This document shows positions 25,624 through 34,587 of a stretch of DNA of 41,253 nucleotides, piece by piece. The stretch comes from Deltaproteobacteria bacterium (GTDB taxonomy: Bacteria > Myxococcota_A > Polyangia > JAAYKL01): positions 1-41,253 of the forward strand of contig JAFGWT010000492.1 of NCBI GenBank assembly GCA_016937015.1. The letters are read 5' to 3'. The notes below the pieces were generated by a model. It saw only the letters and a program-made list of their open reading frames with translations, did no database searches and was not told the origin of the DNA. Position numbers and translations under genes: made by a program. The stretch's first letter is position 1. Each line of letters starts with the position of its first letter.

Positions 25624-26174
25624 ACGTCATCGAAACGCCGTTGCCCGGAGTGGTTATCATCGAGCCCAAAGTCTTTGGCGATCACAGGGGCTTTTTTATG
25701 GAATCATACAGCTATCAGCGCTATGCAGACGCGGGAATTGCGGAAAAGTTTGTTCAGGACAATGTGTCGTTCTCGTCCAAAGGTGTGTTGCGCGGACTTC
25801 ATTTTCAGAATCCCGGCGCCCAGGGCAAACTGGTGCATGTGCTTCAGGGCGAAGTATTCGACGTGGCCGTCGATATTCGGGTTGGCTCCCCCACCTTTGG
25901 CAAATGGACCGGGATCACGCTGTCCGGTGACAACAAACGTCAGTTTTATATTCCACCAGATTTCGCCCATGGATTTGTGGTCACCAGCGAGACCGCGCTG
26001 TTTGCCTATAAATGCACGGCGTACTACGCCCCTTCAAACGAAGGCAGCGTGCGCTGGGACGACCCTGATATCGGTATTGTCTGGCCGATTGCGGCCCCCA
26101 CCCTTGCCGAAAAAGATGCTAACGCGCTTTGTTTAAAAGATATCCCCCGGGATAAACTTCCAAAATTCAAATAG
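25620..26174 (+). CDS. rfbC: dTDP-4-dehydrorhamnose 3,5-epimerase
   Basis: RmlC epimerises dTDP-4-keto-6-deoxyglucose at C3 and C5. 184 residues of cupin fold, with the catalytic histidine in LRGLHFQ, the following [19 protein letters not shown] strand block and FAHGFVV. It overlaps rfbA by four bases (ATGA) and precedes rfbD by nine. Confidence 0.96.
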   Translation: MNVIETPLPGVVIIEPKVFGDHRGFFMESYSYQRYADAGIAEKFVQDNVSFSSKGVLRGLHFQNPGAQGKLVHVLQGEVFDVAVDIRVGSPTFGKWTGITLSGDNKRQFYIPPDFAHGFVVTSETALFAYKCTAYYAPSNEGSVRWDDPDIGIVWPIAAPTLAEKDANALCLKDIPRDKLPKFK

Positions 26175-26183
26175 GGAGTATCA

Positions 26184-27059
26184 ATGACACTGCCACGCAT
26201 ATTATTGACCGGTAAAAATGGTCAGGTTGGATTTGAACTCTGCCGAACCCTTTCCCCTCTGGGCACCATCACCGCCGTTGATGTTGAAGACTGCGATTTG
26301 ACCGACCCCGCTGCCATTGAACGACTGGTCGATGAGGTTCGGCCCGATATGATTGTTAATCCTGCGGCGTATACTGCCGTTGACAGAGCAGAGAGCGAAA
26401 AAGAAATCGCCCATGCCATCAACGCAACCGCCCCAGGGATTCTGGCCGCCGCCGCCGCGCGTCGCGATGCACTCATGGTGCATTTTTCAACCGATTATGT
26501 TTTCGACGGCTCCGGCACCGCACCGTACCGAGAATCCGACCCCACAAATCCAGTGTCGGCATACGGCGCAACCAAACTGGCCGGCGAAAAAGCCGTGCAG
26601 CAATCCGGGGCACGGCACCTCATCTTTCGCCTCAGCTGGGTGTACGGCACCCGGGGCGCCAACTTCCTGCTCACTATGCAGCGTCTGGCAAATGAACGCG
26701 AAGAACTGAATATTGTGAACGATCAGATCGGCTCCCCCACCTGGTGCCGCACTATCGCCGAAAGCGTGGCGCTGATTCTGGCGCAAAATCAAAAAGCACC
26801 CATCACTCAAAACGGCATCTATCACATGAGCGCCGCATCTCAAACGAGCTGGTACGATTTTGCGAAGTCAATTTTTGATTTGTCTCCAGATAAAAACAAA
26901 TTCAAATTGAAGGCGGTCAACCCCATCCCCACCAGCGCCTACCCCACCCCGGCCAAACGCCCGGCATACTCGGTGTTGTCCAACGACAGCCTCACCCACA
27001 CCTTTGGCATTCGCCTACCCGACTGGCAGACTCAGCTAAAACAGGCCCTCGAGATATGA
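26184..27059 (+). CDS. rfbD: dTDP-4-dehydrorhamnose reductase
   Basis: RmlD reduces the keto sugar to dTDP-L-rhamnose using NAD(P)H. 291 residues with the Rossmann loop TGKNGQVG, NPAAYTAVDRAE, FSTDYVFDG and the YGATK active-site motif. It completes the B-A-C-D set. No glycosyltransferase or O-antigen export gene follows, so rhamnose is probably used by enzymes encoded elsewhere. It ends convergent to a small Cys-rich lipoprotein gene across a 161-base gap, in which I see only an imperfect direct repeat (TGATCAG...CATCG at ~27056 and ~27077). Confidence 0.96.
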   Translation: MTLPRILLTGKNGQVGFELCRTLSPLGTITAVDVEDCDLTDPAAIERLVDEVRPDMIVNPAAYTAVDRAESEKEIAHAINATAPGILAAAAARRDALMVHFSTDYVFDGSGTAPYRESDPTNPVSAYGATKLAGEKAVQQSGARHLIFRLSWVYGTRGANFLLTMQRLANEREELNIVNDQIGSPTWCRTIAESVALILAQNQKAPITQNGIYHMSAASQTSWYDFAKSIFDLSPDKNKFKLKAVNPIPTSAYPTPAKRPAYSVLSNDSLTHTFGIRLPDWQTQLKQALEI

Positions 27060-27220
27060 TCAGGCCATCGACGTGTGATCAGAACATCGCTCAATCAAAT
27101 CATACCTACACCCCGCCTATCTAAAAAGAGATCTTAATGTGCTGTTGGTCACTATCAAAACCGTTGGCATTCTGTGACTGTCGCAGACTCATTTTTGCAT
27201 GGTTTCAATCTAATCGAACC

Positions 27221-27697
27221 TTACAGCGCGCAGAGGCAGGCTTCGTAGGGATGCTCGTCATTTTCACCACAGCCAATCGCCGTAGCGCCAATCGCATCGC
27301 AGACATCGGGACAATACATGGCGCTGCACACACCGCCATTACTGCAGGCCAGCAGATTTTCATCATCCTGACAATATACTGTGGCGGGATCAAGATCGAT
27401 GCATCGAACAAGGGAATCCGGATTATCTTCCACATTTATCAACTGATTGCATGTCAGTTTATTGAAACAATCCGCAAAATTTTCAGGGTCGGGCAGAATC
27501 ATTCCAACAGAATACCCCACATAGTGACACTGCTTCATCTCCTCCTGACTAAACGTGGTTCCCGCACAGTCTTCCACCCGATGACACACATCATCCAATG
27601 TTTCCGCAATGAGCGACTTTTCACTGTTGTTGCATCCAGAAGCCGCGATCACCGCAGCGGATAAACAAAACGACAAAATGCAAATTAGGTTTTTCAT
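27221..27697 (-). CDS. Small Cys-rich lipoprotein of unknown function
   Basis: A 158-residue predicted lipoprotein, lipobox AASGC (Cys22). The ATG at 27697 is preferred over 27706 because AAAGGAT lies at good distance. The mature part has many cysteines in pairs (CHRVEDC; CSNGGVC; CPDVC; CLCAL), as in short secreted Myxococcota Cys-rich proteins, probably disulfide-bonded. No family is recognised. It is 24 bases downstream of the large Cys-rich lipoprotein gene on the same strand and may be co-expressed. Confidence 0.7.
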   Translation of the reverse strand: MKNLICILSFCLSAAVIAASGCNNSEKSLIAETLDDVCHRVEDCAGTTFSQEEMKQCHYVGYSVGMILPDPENFADCFNKLTCNQLINVEDNPDSLVRCIDLDPATVYCQDDENLLACSNGGVCSAMYCPDVCDAIGATAIGCGENDEHPYEACLCAL

Positions 27698-27721
27698 TGT
27701 TTTCATCCTTTTGGAAAATAA

Positions 27722-30172
27722 TCACAGCAAGGGGACGCAAATGCCAACTTCACATACAAGTGCATCCGAAGCGCATGTCTCTCCAATAAGACAGGGCTGT
27801 CCCAGATTGCCTGCCGGCACGCAACATGCGTCCGCACCGCAGGTTGTATTGGTCGTAACGCAGGCCAGTGCATCGCCGCAGACGCCATCCGATGTGCAGG
27901 GCTGATTCACGCCCCCCGTTGATACACACTCGTAATAATTCTGACTACTGTACAGATGCGTCTGTTTAATACATTCCGCAGGCGCGTCGCATCTGCCATC
28001 CGGTCTGCAGGGCTGCCCCGGCTCCCCCACCGTCATGCAGCAGGATTCAAGGTCAAAGACGGCATCGCCACAATCGGGAGACGCCGAACATATCAGTTCA
28101 CCCGTACACGAAAAATCGGAAAAGCAGGGCTCGTATTCCTCACCCACATCGGCGCAACACATCCCGTCGGTGCACTGAATGCATACAAACCCGTCATCGC
28201 ATTGGTCGCCAGCCATGCACGGTTCGTTCTCGCCGCCCGCCGGGATACAGCACTTGTCGAAAGGATAACACCAGGTGTATCCCGAGGTATCGCAGGCATA
28301 TCCGTCACTGCAGGTGTCGTCCGCAAAGCAGGGTTCATCCTCCCCACCGGCAACAACGCATTGTTCATCGCCGGACGGGTTGGCCAGGCAGACCATGCCC
28401 TCATCACATGCCTTGTCGGCGCGACAGGGTTCATTCTCTTTGCCGGCGCGAATGCAACACGCCTCGGCGCCACAGGTGGGATTCAATACACTGCACTCCA
28501 GACCACCATTGCATATGCCTGACGCCGGGCACGGCTCATCCACATCCCCCACGCCAATACAGAGAAAGTACACTTCATCACTGTACTGATGCGCCACCTG
28601 AAAACATTCCGAAGCTGCATCGCAGCTCAGATCCGGCCTGCACGGCTGATTCAAACCACCCACCTCCATGCAGCAAACGCCCAGTTCAAAGGAAGAATTA
28701 CTGCACTCCGGCGAGATGGAACATACCAAATTGCCTTCGCAGGACAGATCTGCGAGGCAGGGTTCGTGCGTATCTCCCGCATCTGCACAGCACATGCCAT
28801 CATCGCATTGAATGCATTTCAATTCATCGTTGCATAGATTTCCCGGCAAACACGGTTCATCCTCGTCCCCTGCCGCTGTGCAGCATTTTTGCAGCCCGCC
28901 CCCGCAGAATACATCCTGGTGACAGATAAACCCCTCATCACACAAATCATTGGCCAAACACGCCTCTCCTTCACCACCTGCGGCGCTGCAGCACTGTTCA
29001 AACGGATAACATGAAGTGTACACGGATACATCGCAGGCAAGTCCCGCATTGCAGGTGTCGTCTGCCAAACAGGGTTCTCCGTTGCCGCCTGCAGTGGTGC
29101 ACAGTTTATTGCCTGAAGACGTTTCAAGACAGTGCAGTCCCGCATCGCATGACCCGTCGCTGCGGCAGGCTTCATTGTCACCGCCGGCTTTTATGCAGCA
29201 CAATTCGCTGCCCATGCACGCCATACTGTCGCTCACGCATTCAAATCCGGTGTTGCACGTATTGTCCGCAAAACAGGGCTGGTCTTCGCCGCCGGCCAAA
29301 ACACAGCATCCACTGGGGGCCACCGAATAGCCCGTGGCACACCATGCATTCTCTGAGCAGACCAACCCCATTTCGCAGCTATTATCTTCGTAGCATGGTT
29401 CGTTGACCTCCCCGGCATCAACACAGACATCGGACAGACAGGTCAGCGAGGCATCACACGAATTATCCGCACGGCAGGGGGTGCCGCGCTGTCCTGCAAC
29501 GGCACATACATATCGCTGCGCACCGCTGTCCATAACACATTCTTCTCCGGCAACAGGGCATGCGGTCCCTGGTGCACACTCATCCCCTGGAACGTAATCA
29601 TCCGGATACACAGGCTGCCCCAGACAAATATCGGCAAAATTTTCCGGATAGCAGATACCATTACTGCATTCGCCCGCGCATTCGGCGCCACACGTCTGGC
29701 CCCATGGCAGCCCGGTCACACCAGGACGCGGCGCGACGGTGCAGACACCTTTGGTACAGGTGCCCGAAGCGACGCACTCAAAGGAAAAATGGCACGATTC
29801 ACCAATTGCTATCGTACCCGCCAGCGCCGCGCGACACGCTGGCAATTCCGGTGGCCAGACACCCTGGCACGAACCGAGCTGTGTATCAATTTGTGTCATG
29901 CAATTCTCTTCAAACCTGGATACAAACGTCACATTCTTCGAAAAATGAAACGCCATGTCGCCAAGGATGGTCTGCCGACATTCCGACATACTGAATGAAT
30001 ATTCCGCGGATGTACAGCAGGTGCTGACAGCATTGCAGGACGCCGATGCCACCCTGGCCGCGAATGCTTTCACTTGCGCATCCACCAAATCGTCGTTTCG
30101 CTCGTTTCCGCCGGAACACGCGGACAATGCAACCACCCCAAAAACGAGGACACAAAAAAATCGCTTTGTCAT
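27722..30172 (-). CDS. Giant Cys-rich multi-module lipoprotein
   Basis: An 816-residue lipoprotein with about 112 cysteines. The ATG at 30172 follows GGAG by six bases; lipobox LSAC (Cys19). Residues 20-225 are an irregular Cys-containing head. From about 229 to the end there are 17 modules, each opening with a pattern like G-x-x-x-[EQ]-[PA]-C-x4-5-C-x5-C and often closing with CC. These resemble the Dickkopf/EGF-like Cys-rich repeats seen in secreted Myxococcota proteins; each would be a small disulfide knot. Modules 4-10 and 11-16 are homologous block by block. No catalytic motif is seen; adhesion or scaffolding is a guess. It is divergent from a secreted protease gene that also has a Cys-rich tail. 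Confidence 0.85.
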   Translation of the reverse strand: MTKRFFCVLVFGVVALSACSGGNERNDDLVDAQVKAFAARVASASCNAVSTCCTSAEYSFSMSECRQTILGDMAFHFSKNVTFVSRFEENCMTQIDTQLGSCQGVWPPELPACRAALAGTIAIGESCHFSFECVASGTCTKGVCTVAPRPGVTGLPWGQTCGAECAGECSNGICYPENFADICLGQPVYPDDYVPGDECAPGTACPVAGEECVMDSGAQRYVCAVAGQRGTPCRADNSCDASLTCLSDVCVDAGEVNEPCYEDNSCEMGLVCSENAWCATGYSVAPSGCCVLAGGEDQPCFADNTCNTGFECVSDSMACMGSELCCIKAGGDNEACRSDGSCDAGLHCLETSSGNKLCTTAGGNGEPCLADDTCNAGLACDVSVYTSCYPFEQCCSAAGGEGEACLANDLCDEGFICHQDVFCGGGLQKCCTAAGDEDEPCLPGNLCNDELKCIQCDDGMCCADAGDTHEPCLADLSCEGNLVCSISPECSNSSFELGVCCMEVGGLNQPCRPDLSCDAASECFQVAHQYSDEVYFLCIGVGDVDEPCPASGICNGGLECSVLNPTCGAEACCIRAGKENEPCRADKACDEGMVCLANPSGDEQCVVAGGEDEPCFADDTCSDGYACDTSGYTWCYPFDKCCIPAGGENEPCMAGDQCDDGFVCIQCTDGMCCADVGEEYEPCFSDFSCTGELICSASPDCGDAVFDLESCCMTVGEPGQPCRPDGRCDAPAECIKQTHLYSSQNYYECVSTGGVNQPCTSDGVCGDALACVTTNTTCGADACCVPAGNLGQPCLIGETCASDALVCEVGICVPLL
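27821..29197 (-). repeat. Internal duplication of a 6-7 module block
   Basis: Block A (about 28460-29197) holds modules 4-10 and block B (about 27821-28459) modules 11-16. Paired landmarks include SCYPFEQCC with WCYPFDKCC, CIQCDDGMCC with CIQCTDGMCC, PCRPDLSCDA with PCRPDGRCDA, and NPTCGAEACC with NTTCGADACC. Block A has one module (number 6) with no partner in B. Confidence 0.8.
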
Positions 30173-30485
30173 AATACTCTCCTGCATATGCAGACTGTGA
30201 AGCGCCCGGTTCGGCCAGAATATCGCTCCACTGCTCGCTGCACAACATCCGTTTCAAGTTTGAAATCCCAAAAACAGTACTTCAACAAAAGGCTTTTGAA
30301 AACAGATAAATCACAACAATATTTCACGCCGATCAATACCCTGAACCGTTTGCACATTTATCCGGCCAATCCGGTTTTCCGGATTCCGCATACGATTCAG
30401 CACACGGCAGCTGCCGCAAACGATATTGCAGACTCTGCACGTTTCAATATGTTGTGTTTGCGTTTTAACCTGCTACAATAAATCG
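30173..30485. promoter_or_regulatory. Divergent intergenic region with two palindromes
   Basis: A 313-base gap between the giant Cys-rich lipoprotein and the protease gene, with no convincing gene. It contains AATCCGG-TTTT-CCGGATT (30368-30385, 7-bp arms) and the perfect 12-bp palindrome CGGCAGCTGCCG (30405-30416). Both lie closer to the protease start. They are candidate operators or leader hairpins; no clear -35/-10 pair was seen. Confidence 0.45.
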
Positions 30486-31988
30486 ATGACTGAATTATCA
30501 ACGCGCTTTTCGTTCTTTTCAATATTTTCAAATAGCTACCCTTTTTTCACCATAGTGATGTGGATGGTTTGCGCAACCACGTCTGCGGCGTGCAATAGCG
30601 ATCCCGATTCTCCCCTTGTTTCAAAAACAAAATCGGCGCAACTGTATGGCGCCACTGAAACCAACACGCCTTTAGCCGTTGGTGCACTGCTGCGTGCGGA
30701 TACGTTTGCGTCGTTTTGCACCGCCACACTGATATCACCGGAGTGGGTGATCACCGCGGCCCATTGTCTCGACCAGAAAGTTCCTGATAACGTGCTGTTT
30801 ACATTTTCCAGCGATGTCAGTGCCATGGATGCGATGCCATACCATATCGAAACGTTTGTGTTACACCCGGATTATCGCAACACCACGTTTATCAACGACG
30901 TCGCCCTGGCGCAGCTCACCACGCCGGCGAACGATGTGACACTGCCTCGTATTCGCATCAGCCCGCTGGAATCCGGTTTTAAGGAAACGACCCCTGCGTA
31001 CATTGGCTACGGCTACGACGAAAACCGTATCAGCGGCGTTAAAAGAGCGGCGAATATACCTGTATTAAGTCTGGGCATCGCCACATTTACCGGAGTCTAT
31101 TCTGCATCAGATAATACCGGCGCCTGTTTTGGGGATTCCGGTGGCCCGGTATTTGACGAGAGCGACGAAGACCTGATGATTGGTATTATCAGCAATATTC
31201 TGGCTGATGGTGGAGACGACCCCTGTATTGGCAGTTACAACGTCACAAGGGTTGACAGATACAGCAACTGGATTTTCAAAACCACCGGTGAATCATTAAA
31301 AATGCGGGACTGCCGCGAGGATGCGTCAGTCTGCTTTTGCGATGCGGCGTGCGATGACGATGGCGCCTGTGACAACAACAAATGCACCCATATGACGTGC
31401 GATGAAACATACGACTGCATTGCCGACTGCGCCGCAGACGATGGCGCATGCATGAACGACTGTCACATTCAGACCACCGCAGATGGACTGATTACCTTTG
31501 AAGGCTTTTTAAACTGCGGCAATACCAAATGCGTCAGCAGCGAAACCGATGAACTGTTTGACTGTCTGTTCGGCAACTGCCACGACAGCTTTCACAGCTG
31601 CTTTAACGCCTCCGATTGCGCTCTCACCGGTGGTGATTGCGCACCAGGCAGCAGTTGTCGCCCCGGCCGGTACACGCTTACGTCCTGTGTTCCATCCCGG
31701 CGCAATTTTATGGGAGACAGCTGCAATCCCAGCGATGACACCTTCCCCTGCGCGGATGGATTATATTGTGCCGTCATCGATTCGGCATCTGTCTGTGCGC
31801 GAATTTGCTTTTCAGATGATGACTGCGATGACGGTCAGTCGTGCATGGATGGTGAGATATCAAAATTCAGAGGCGAATCCTATTCCGTGTGCACCCAGTC
31901 GCACCCCCGCGCCCAAACCACTGGATGCGGCGTTACGTCGCCTTTGGGAAGCCAATCCGCATCGCTGTTAAAACTGTTGCTATTTTAA
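30486..31988 (+). CDS. Secreted trypsin-fold serine protease with Cys-rich tail
   Basis: A 500-residue predicted lipoprotein or secreted protease (possible lipobox SAAC, Cys36, after a long N-terminal region). The peptidase S1 domain spans about 50-280: His93 in TAAHC, Asp138 in NDVALAQL, Ser218 in GDSGGP. The residue six before the active Ser, which sets the S1 pocket, is Gly and not Asp, so cleavage after Lys/Arg is not expected. Residues ~290-480 are rich in cysteines (CFCDAACDDDGAC; CIADCAADDGAC; CFNASDC). The C-terminal TGCG plus a short hydrophobic run faintly recalls MYXO-CTERM but lacks the basic end. The start at 30486 has no good ribosome binding site. Confidence 0.82.
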   Translation: MTELSTRFSFFSIFSNSYPFFTIVMWMVCATTSAACNSDPDSPLVSKTKSAQLYGATETNTPLAVGALLRADTFASFCTATLISPEWVITAAHCLDQKVPDNVLFTFSSDVSAMDAMPYHIETFVLHPDYRNTTFINDVALAQLTTPANDVTLPRIRISPLESGFKETTPAYIGYGYDENRISGVKRAANIPVLSLGIATFTGVYSASDNTGACFGDSGGPVFDESDEDLMIGIISNILADGGDDPCIGSYNVTRVDRYSNWIFKTTGESLKMRDCREDASVCFCDAACDDDGACDNNKCTHMTCDETYDCIADCAADDGACMNDCHIQTTADGLITFEGFLNCGNTKCVSSETDELFDCLFGNCHDSFHSCFNASDCALTGGDCAPGSSCRPGRYTLTSCVPSRRNFMGDSCNPSDDTFPCADGLYCAVIDSASVCARICFSDDDCDDGQSCMDGEISKFRGESYSVCTQSHPRAQTTGCGVTSPLGSQSASLLKLLLF

Positions 31989-31991
31989 TTT

Positions 31992-33215
31992 TTAGTGACG
32001 CTGCCGATCCCGCACCATTTCAATAAAATCCCCGATAGCCATCAGCCAGTTTTGCTGAACATCCGAATACGACGAGACGATGTCCCGCGGCACCACCAGC
32101 TGCAGCTGACTGCTTCGCATCTCCTCCGTCTGGCCAATGCTGATGCCAGGTTCCAGTGTGCACAGATGCTTTTGGGGAATCCGCTGCGCTTCAGAAAGCA
32201 CCTGCCGCCACCTATCCTTACACGTGGTTTTAGCGCCCAGCATGGTAAGTTGCGGGGTGGGAAAAGTGTCATCCTGATATTCCCGCAGTCCAGGAAAAAT
32301 AAAGTCAGGTCTTGAGCGATGTTCTGTCACCACGTTGTACGCATGGACAATCCGATGACGCAATAACAATTCTCGCAGATGATTCTCCAGTGCATAGCCA
32401 GCCCGGGCCTTTCGTCGGTTTTGAACCCTCAGGGAAAAGCGCACAAATTCATCGACATCATTGAACCCGCGTTCGATTTTGGCCGACAGCTGAAAATTTT
32501 CGAACAACCGAAACGCCCTGTCTTCCGTATTAATCCAATCCGAAAGCGCACCATCCGGATCTGCCAGCGCATCGGCTGAGGACAACTCTCTGGCGAATGC
32601 CGAAAATTCGCGCGTCTGGGGAAATCCATTCGCAAAGCGCTGCCGCATCAGGTCAAGCAAGGCATCATCCCGGGGCTGCAGCACCACCCCGATGCGCTCC
32701 AGAATGCGTGCCGTATAGTAGTCGAGTCCAGCGGTGCATGAGGTTTCGCGCGGTGAAAACCGAAATGACAGCTGGCGTTCCGCAATACCAAAAAGCCAAC
32801 AAAGCTGCGCTGTGATGGTGTCGCCGGCTCTGGCAATCAGCATGGTGATTGGGGGCGCTTTTCCTTGAACACCATGATTTCTGCACAGAATCATCAAATC
32901 ATCGGGGTTTGCAGCGGCGATGCAGATACTGTCGGTGTAGTACAGGCGAAATTCGCTCCGGGTGGGATGTCGCTCCCTGGCATCGTACCAGGTTAACTGA
33001 ATCAATTCTTCGGACATCTGTTCTTCGTCGTCACACAGATACAGAGCACGGCAGGGGATTTTTTCCACTCGGGTGTTGCCGAAAATGCTTTTCAGGGCGG
33101 ACACACCGTTGAATTCATGCTCGTTGGAGGCGGATGGATCCACCTCGACCGCAGACAGCTTTTTGTAGCCGAAACTGTCAAAATAGTCCGAAAGCATCCC
33201 ATGTGTGCGACTCAT
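31992..33215 (-). CDS. EcoRII-like type II restriction endonuclease
   Basis: A 407-residue endonuclease, close to the 404 of EcoRII, which cuts before CCWGG as a type IIE enzyme. The C-terminal catalytic domain (about 265-400) matches EcoRII clearly: RRKARAGYALENHL, RPDFIFPG (Asp304), GAKTTCKDRWRQVL (Lys329, Lys333), a following Glu342, then a CTLEPGIS and LQLVVP pattern. The N-terminal ~180 residues correspond to the effector-binding domain but are more divergent, starting with YKKLSAVEVD and SNEHEF. Its start overlaps the methyltransferase stop (ATGA), so restriction is made after modification. The specificity CCWGG is inferred, not proven. It converges on the protease gene with a 3-base gap. 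Confidence 0.9.
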   Translation of the reverse strand: MSRTHGMLSDYFDSFGYKKLSAVEVDPSASNEHEFNGVSALKSIFGNTRVEKIPCRALYLCDDEEQMSEELIQLTWYDARERHPTRSEFRLYYTDSICIAAANPDDLMILCRNHGVQGKAPPITMLIARAGDTITAQLCWLFGIAERQLSFRFSPRETSCTAGLDYYTARILERIGVVLQPRDDALLDLMRQRFANGFPQTREFSAFARELSSADALADPDGALSDWINTEDRAFRLFENFQLSAKIERGFNDVDEFVRFSLRVQNRRKARAGYALENHLRELLLRHRIVHAYNVVTEHRSRPDFIFPGLREYQDDTFPTPQLTMLGAKTTCKDRWRQVLSEAQRIPQKHLCTLEPGISIGQTEEMRSSQLQLVVPRDIVSSYSDVQQNWLMAIGDFIEMVRDRQRH

Positions 33216-34444
33216 GAATGTGCGCGGCGCAGCATCTTCGCCATTTCCTTTGCGCAGGCGGCGATGGCAGGAACCACCACACTGTTGCCAATCTGGCGAT
33301 ATGCCTGAGTATTGGACACTGGAAACAAAAATTTTTCAGGGTCGTATCCCTGCAGTTGCATGGCTTCGGTCACTGTCAGTCGACGCGGGCGATTCCCTGT
33401 CTGTTCAATTAATATCTCGGCGCCGTCCTTATGATAGCGGGCCGAGATGGTACGAGTTACCGCATCTTTTTGAATGGGAACCGAATGCAGACCATATCCA
33501 AAGCCGTTGCCCCGCGCCGCATGATTGGCCCGATGCCGCTCCAGCGTATCCCATGTTCCCGTCCCCAGCGTAAATTTATCGTCCACCTTTTTCCCAATAA
33601 TTTTATTCAGCTGTGGGTATCGATATCCTTTGGGCGGTCCCTCCGGAATGACAATGTCATCCTTTGTGACAGAAATCTGATAGGGATCGTACCCAACGAT
33701 AAAAATTCGTTCCCGGTGCTGCGGCACCCATTTGGCCCCATCGACAATCTGCCATTTAATCTCGTAATTGAGCACATCCTCAAGCCAGTAGCGAATCACT
33801 TCGAAGGTCTTCCCCTTGTCGTGAGCAATAAGATTCTTCACATTCTCCAGAAAAAATGCCCTGGGCTTTTTGATGCGCAGAATCTCCTTAAGTTCGAAAA
33901 ACAGCGTGCCCTGGGTTTCATCTTCAAATCCGTGCTTACGCCCGAGTGAATTTTTTTTGGATACCCCCGCAAGGGAGAATGGCTGACAGGGAAACCCGGC
34001 GCAGAGCACGTCGTGATCGGGAATTTCATTTTTATCGATTCTACCGATATCACCAAAGGGCACTTCGCCATAGTTGGCTTCGTAGGTGCGCTTGGCATAT
34101 TCGTCCCATTCACTGGTAAACACGCATTTTCCGCCGGCATTCTGGAACGACTGACGAAACCCGCCAATCCCGGCAAAGAGATCCACAAATTTAAAGTCCC
34201 ACGTTTTTGGCGGTGGGTACGGCACATTGCGGTAATCAAACGGCTGTGTCGCATCCCTTAACAAACCGGACAACCGTTGGCGCATCCCTTTGCTTAGAAA
34301 AGGAATCTGCGCGTCCGGAGATTGCATCCAGTGGGTCACCATTGCGGGCAGTTCCTCTCGCTGTGCAGCGGTAAGCGACGGCATCTGTTTCAATCTGTCT
34401 ATGGCAATCTGTTGAAATTCTTTGCGATCTTCTGTGCGGTCCAT
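33212..34444 (-). CDS. Cytosine-5 DNA methyltransferase (Dcm/M.EcoRII-like)
   Basis: A 410-residue modification enzyme that methylates C5 of cytosine with S-adenosylmethionine. Motif I DLFAGIGGFR (about 88-97), motif IV AGFPCQPFS with catalytic Cys153, motif VI FLENVKNL (about 198-205) and motif VIII QHRERIFIVG are all present, as is the C-terminal motif X around RQIGNSVVVPA. The N-terminal ~80-residue extension is like that of Dcm/M.EcoRII. It is paired with an EcoRII-like nuclease, so it should protect the same site. No vsr mismatch endonuclease gene is adjacent. The ribosome binding site is AAGAGA. Confidence 0.95.
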   Translation of the reverse strand: MDRTEDRKEFQQIAIDRLKQMPSLTAAQREELPAMVTHWMQSPDAQIPFLSKGMRQRLSGLLRDATQPFDYRNVPYPPPKTWDFKFVDLFAGIGGFRQSFQNAGGKCVFTSEWDEYAKRTYEANYGEVPFGDIGRIDKNEIPDHDVLCAGFPCQPFSLAGVSKKNSLGRKHGFEDETQGTLFFELKEILRIKKPRAFFLENVKNLIAHDKGKTFEVIRYWLEDVLNYEIKWQIVDGAKWVPQHRERIFIVGYDPYQISVTKDDIVIPEGPPKGYRYPQLNKIIGKKVDDKFTLGTGTWDTLERHRANHAARGNGFGYGLHSVPIQKDAVTRTISARYHKDGAEILIEQTGNRPRRLTVTEAMQLQGYDPEKFLFPVSNTQAYRQIGNSVVVPAIAACAKEMAKMLRRAHS

Positions 34445-34519
34445 GACGTCTCTTTTCCGTTCAACGCGACTCTTTTTAATACTCTGAAACCCCTGCCGAT
34501 GTCCACTGTTGATTTGTAC

Positions 34520-34533
34520 AGGTATAAATACCT
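34520..34533. promoter_or_regulatory. Inverted repeat upstream of the methyltransferase gene
   Basis: AGGTAT-AA-ATACCT lies about 76-89 bases before the methyltransferase start, in the 143-base gap. It could be an operator for autoregulation of the restriction-modification operon, since some cytosine methyltransferases bind their own promoters. It does not match a C-box. Confidence 0.4.
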
Positions 34534-34587
34534 TAAACCATTGAAATCATATACAATTACATTATCTTCGGGGGTATTGATGGCTAT

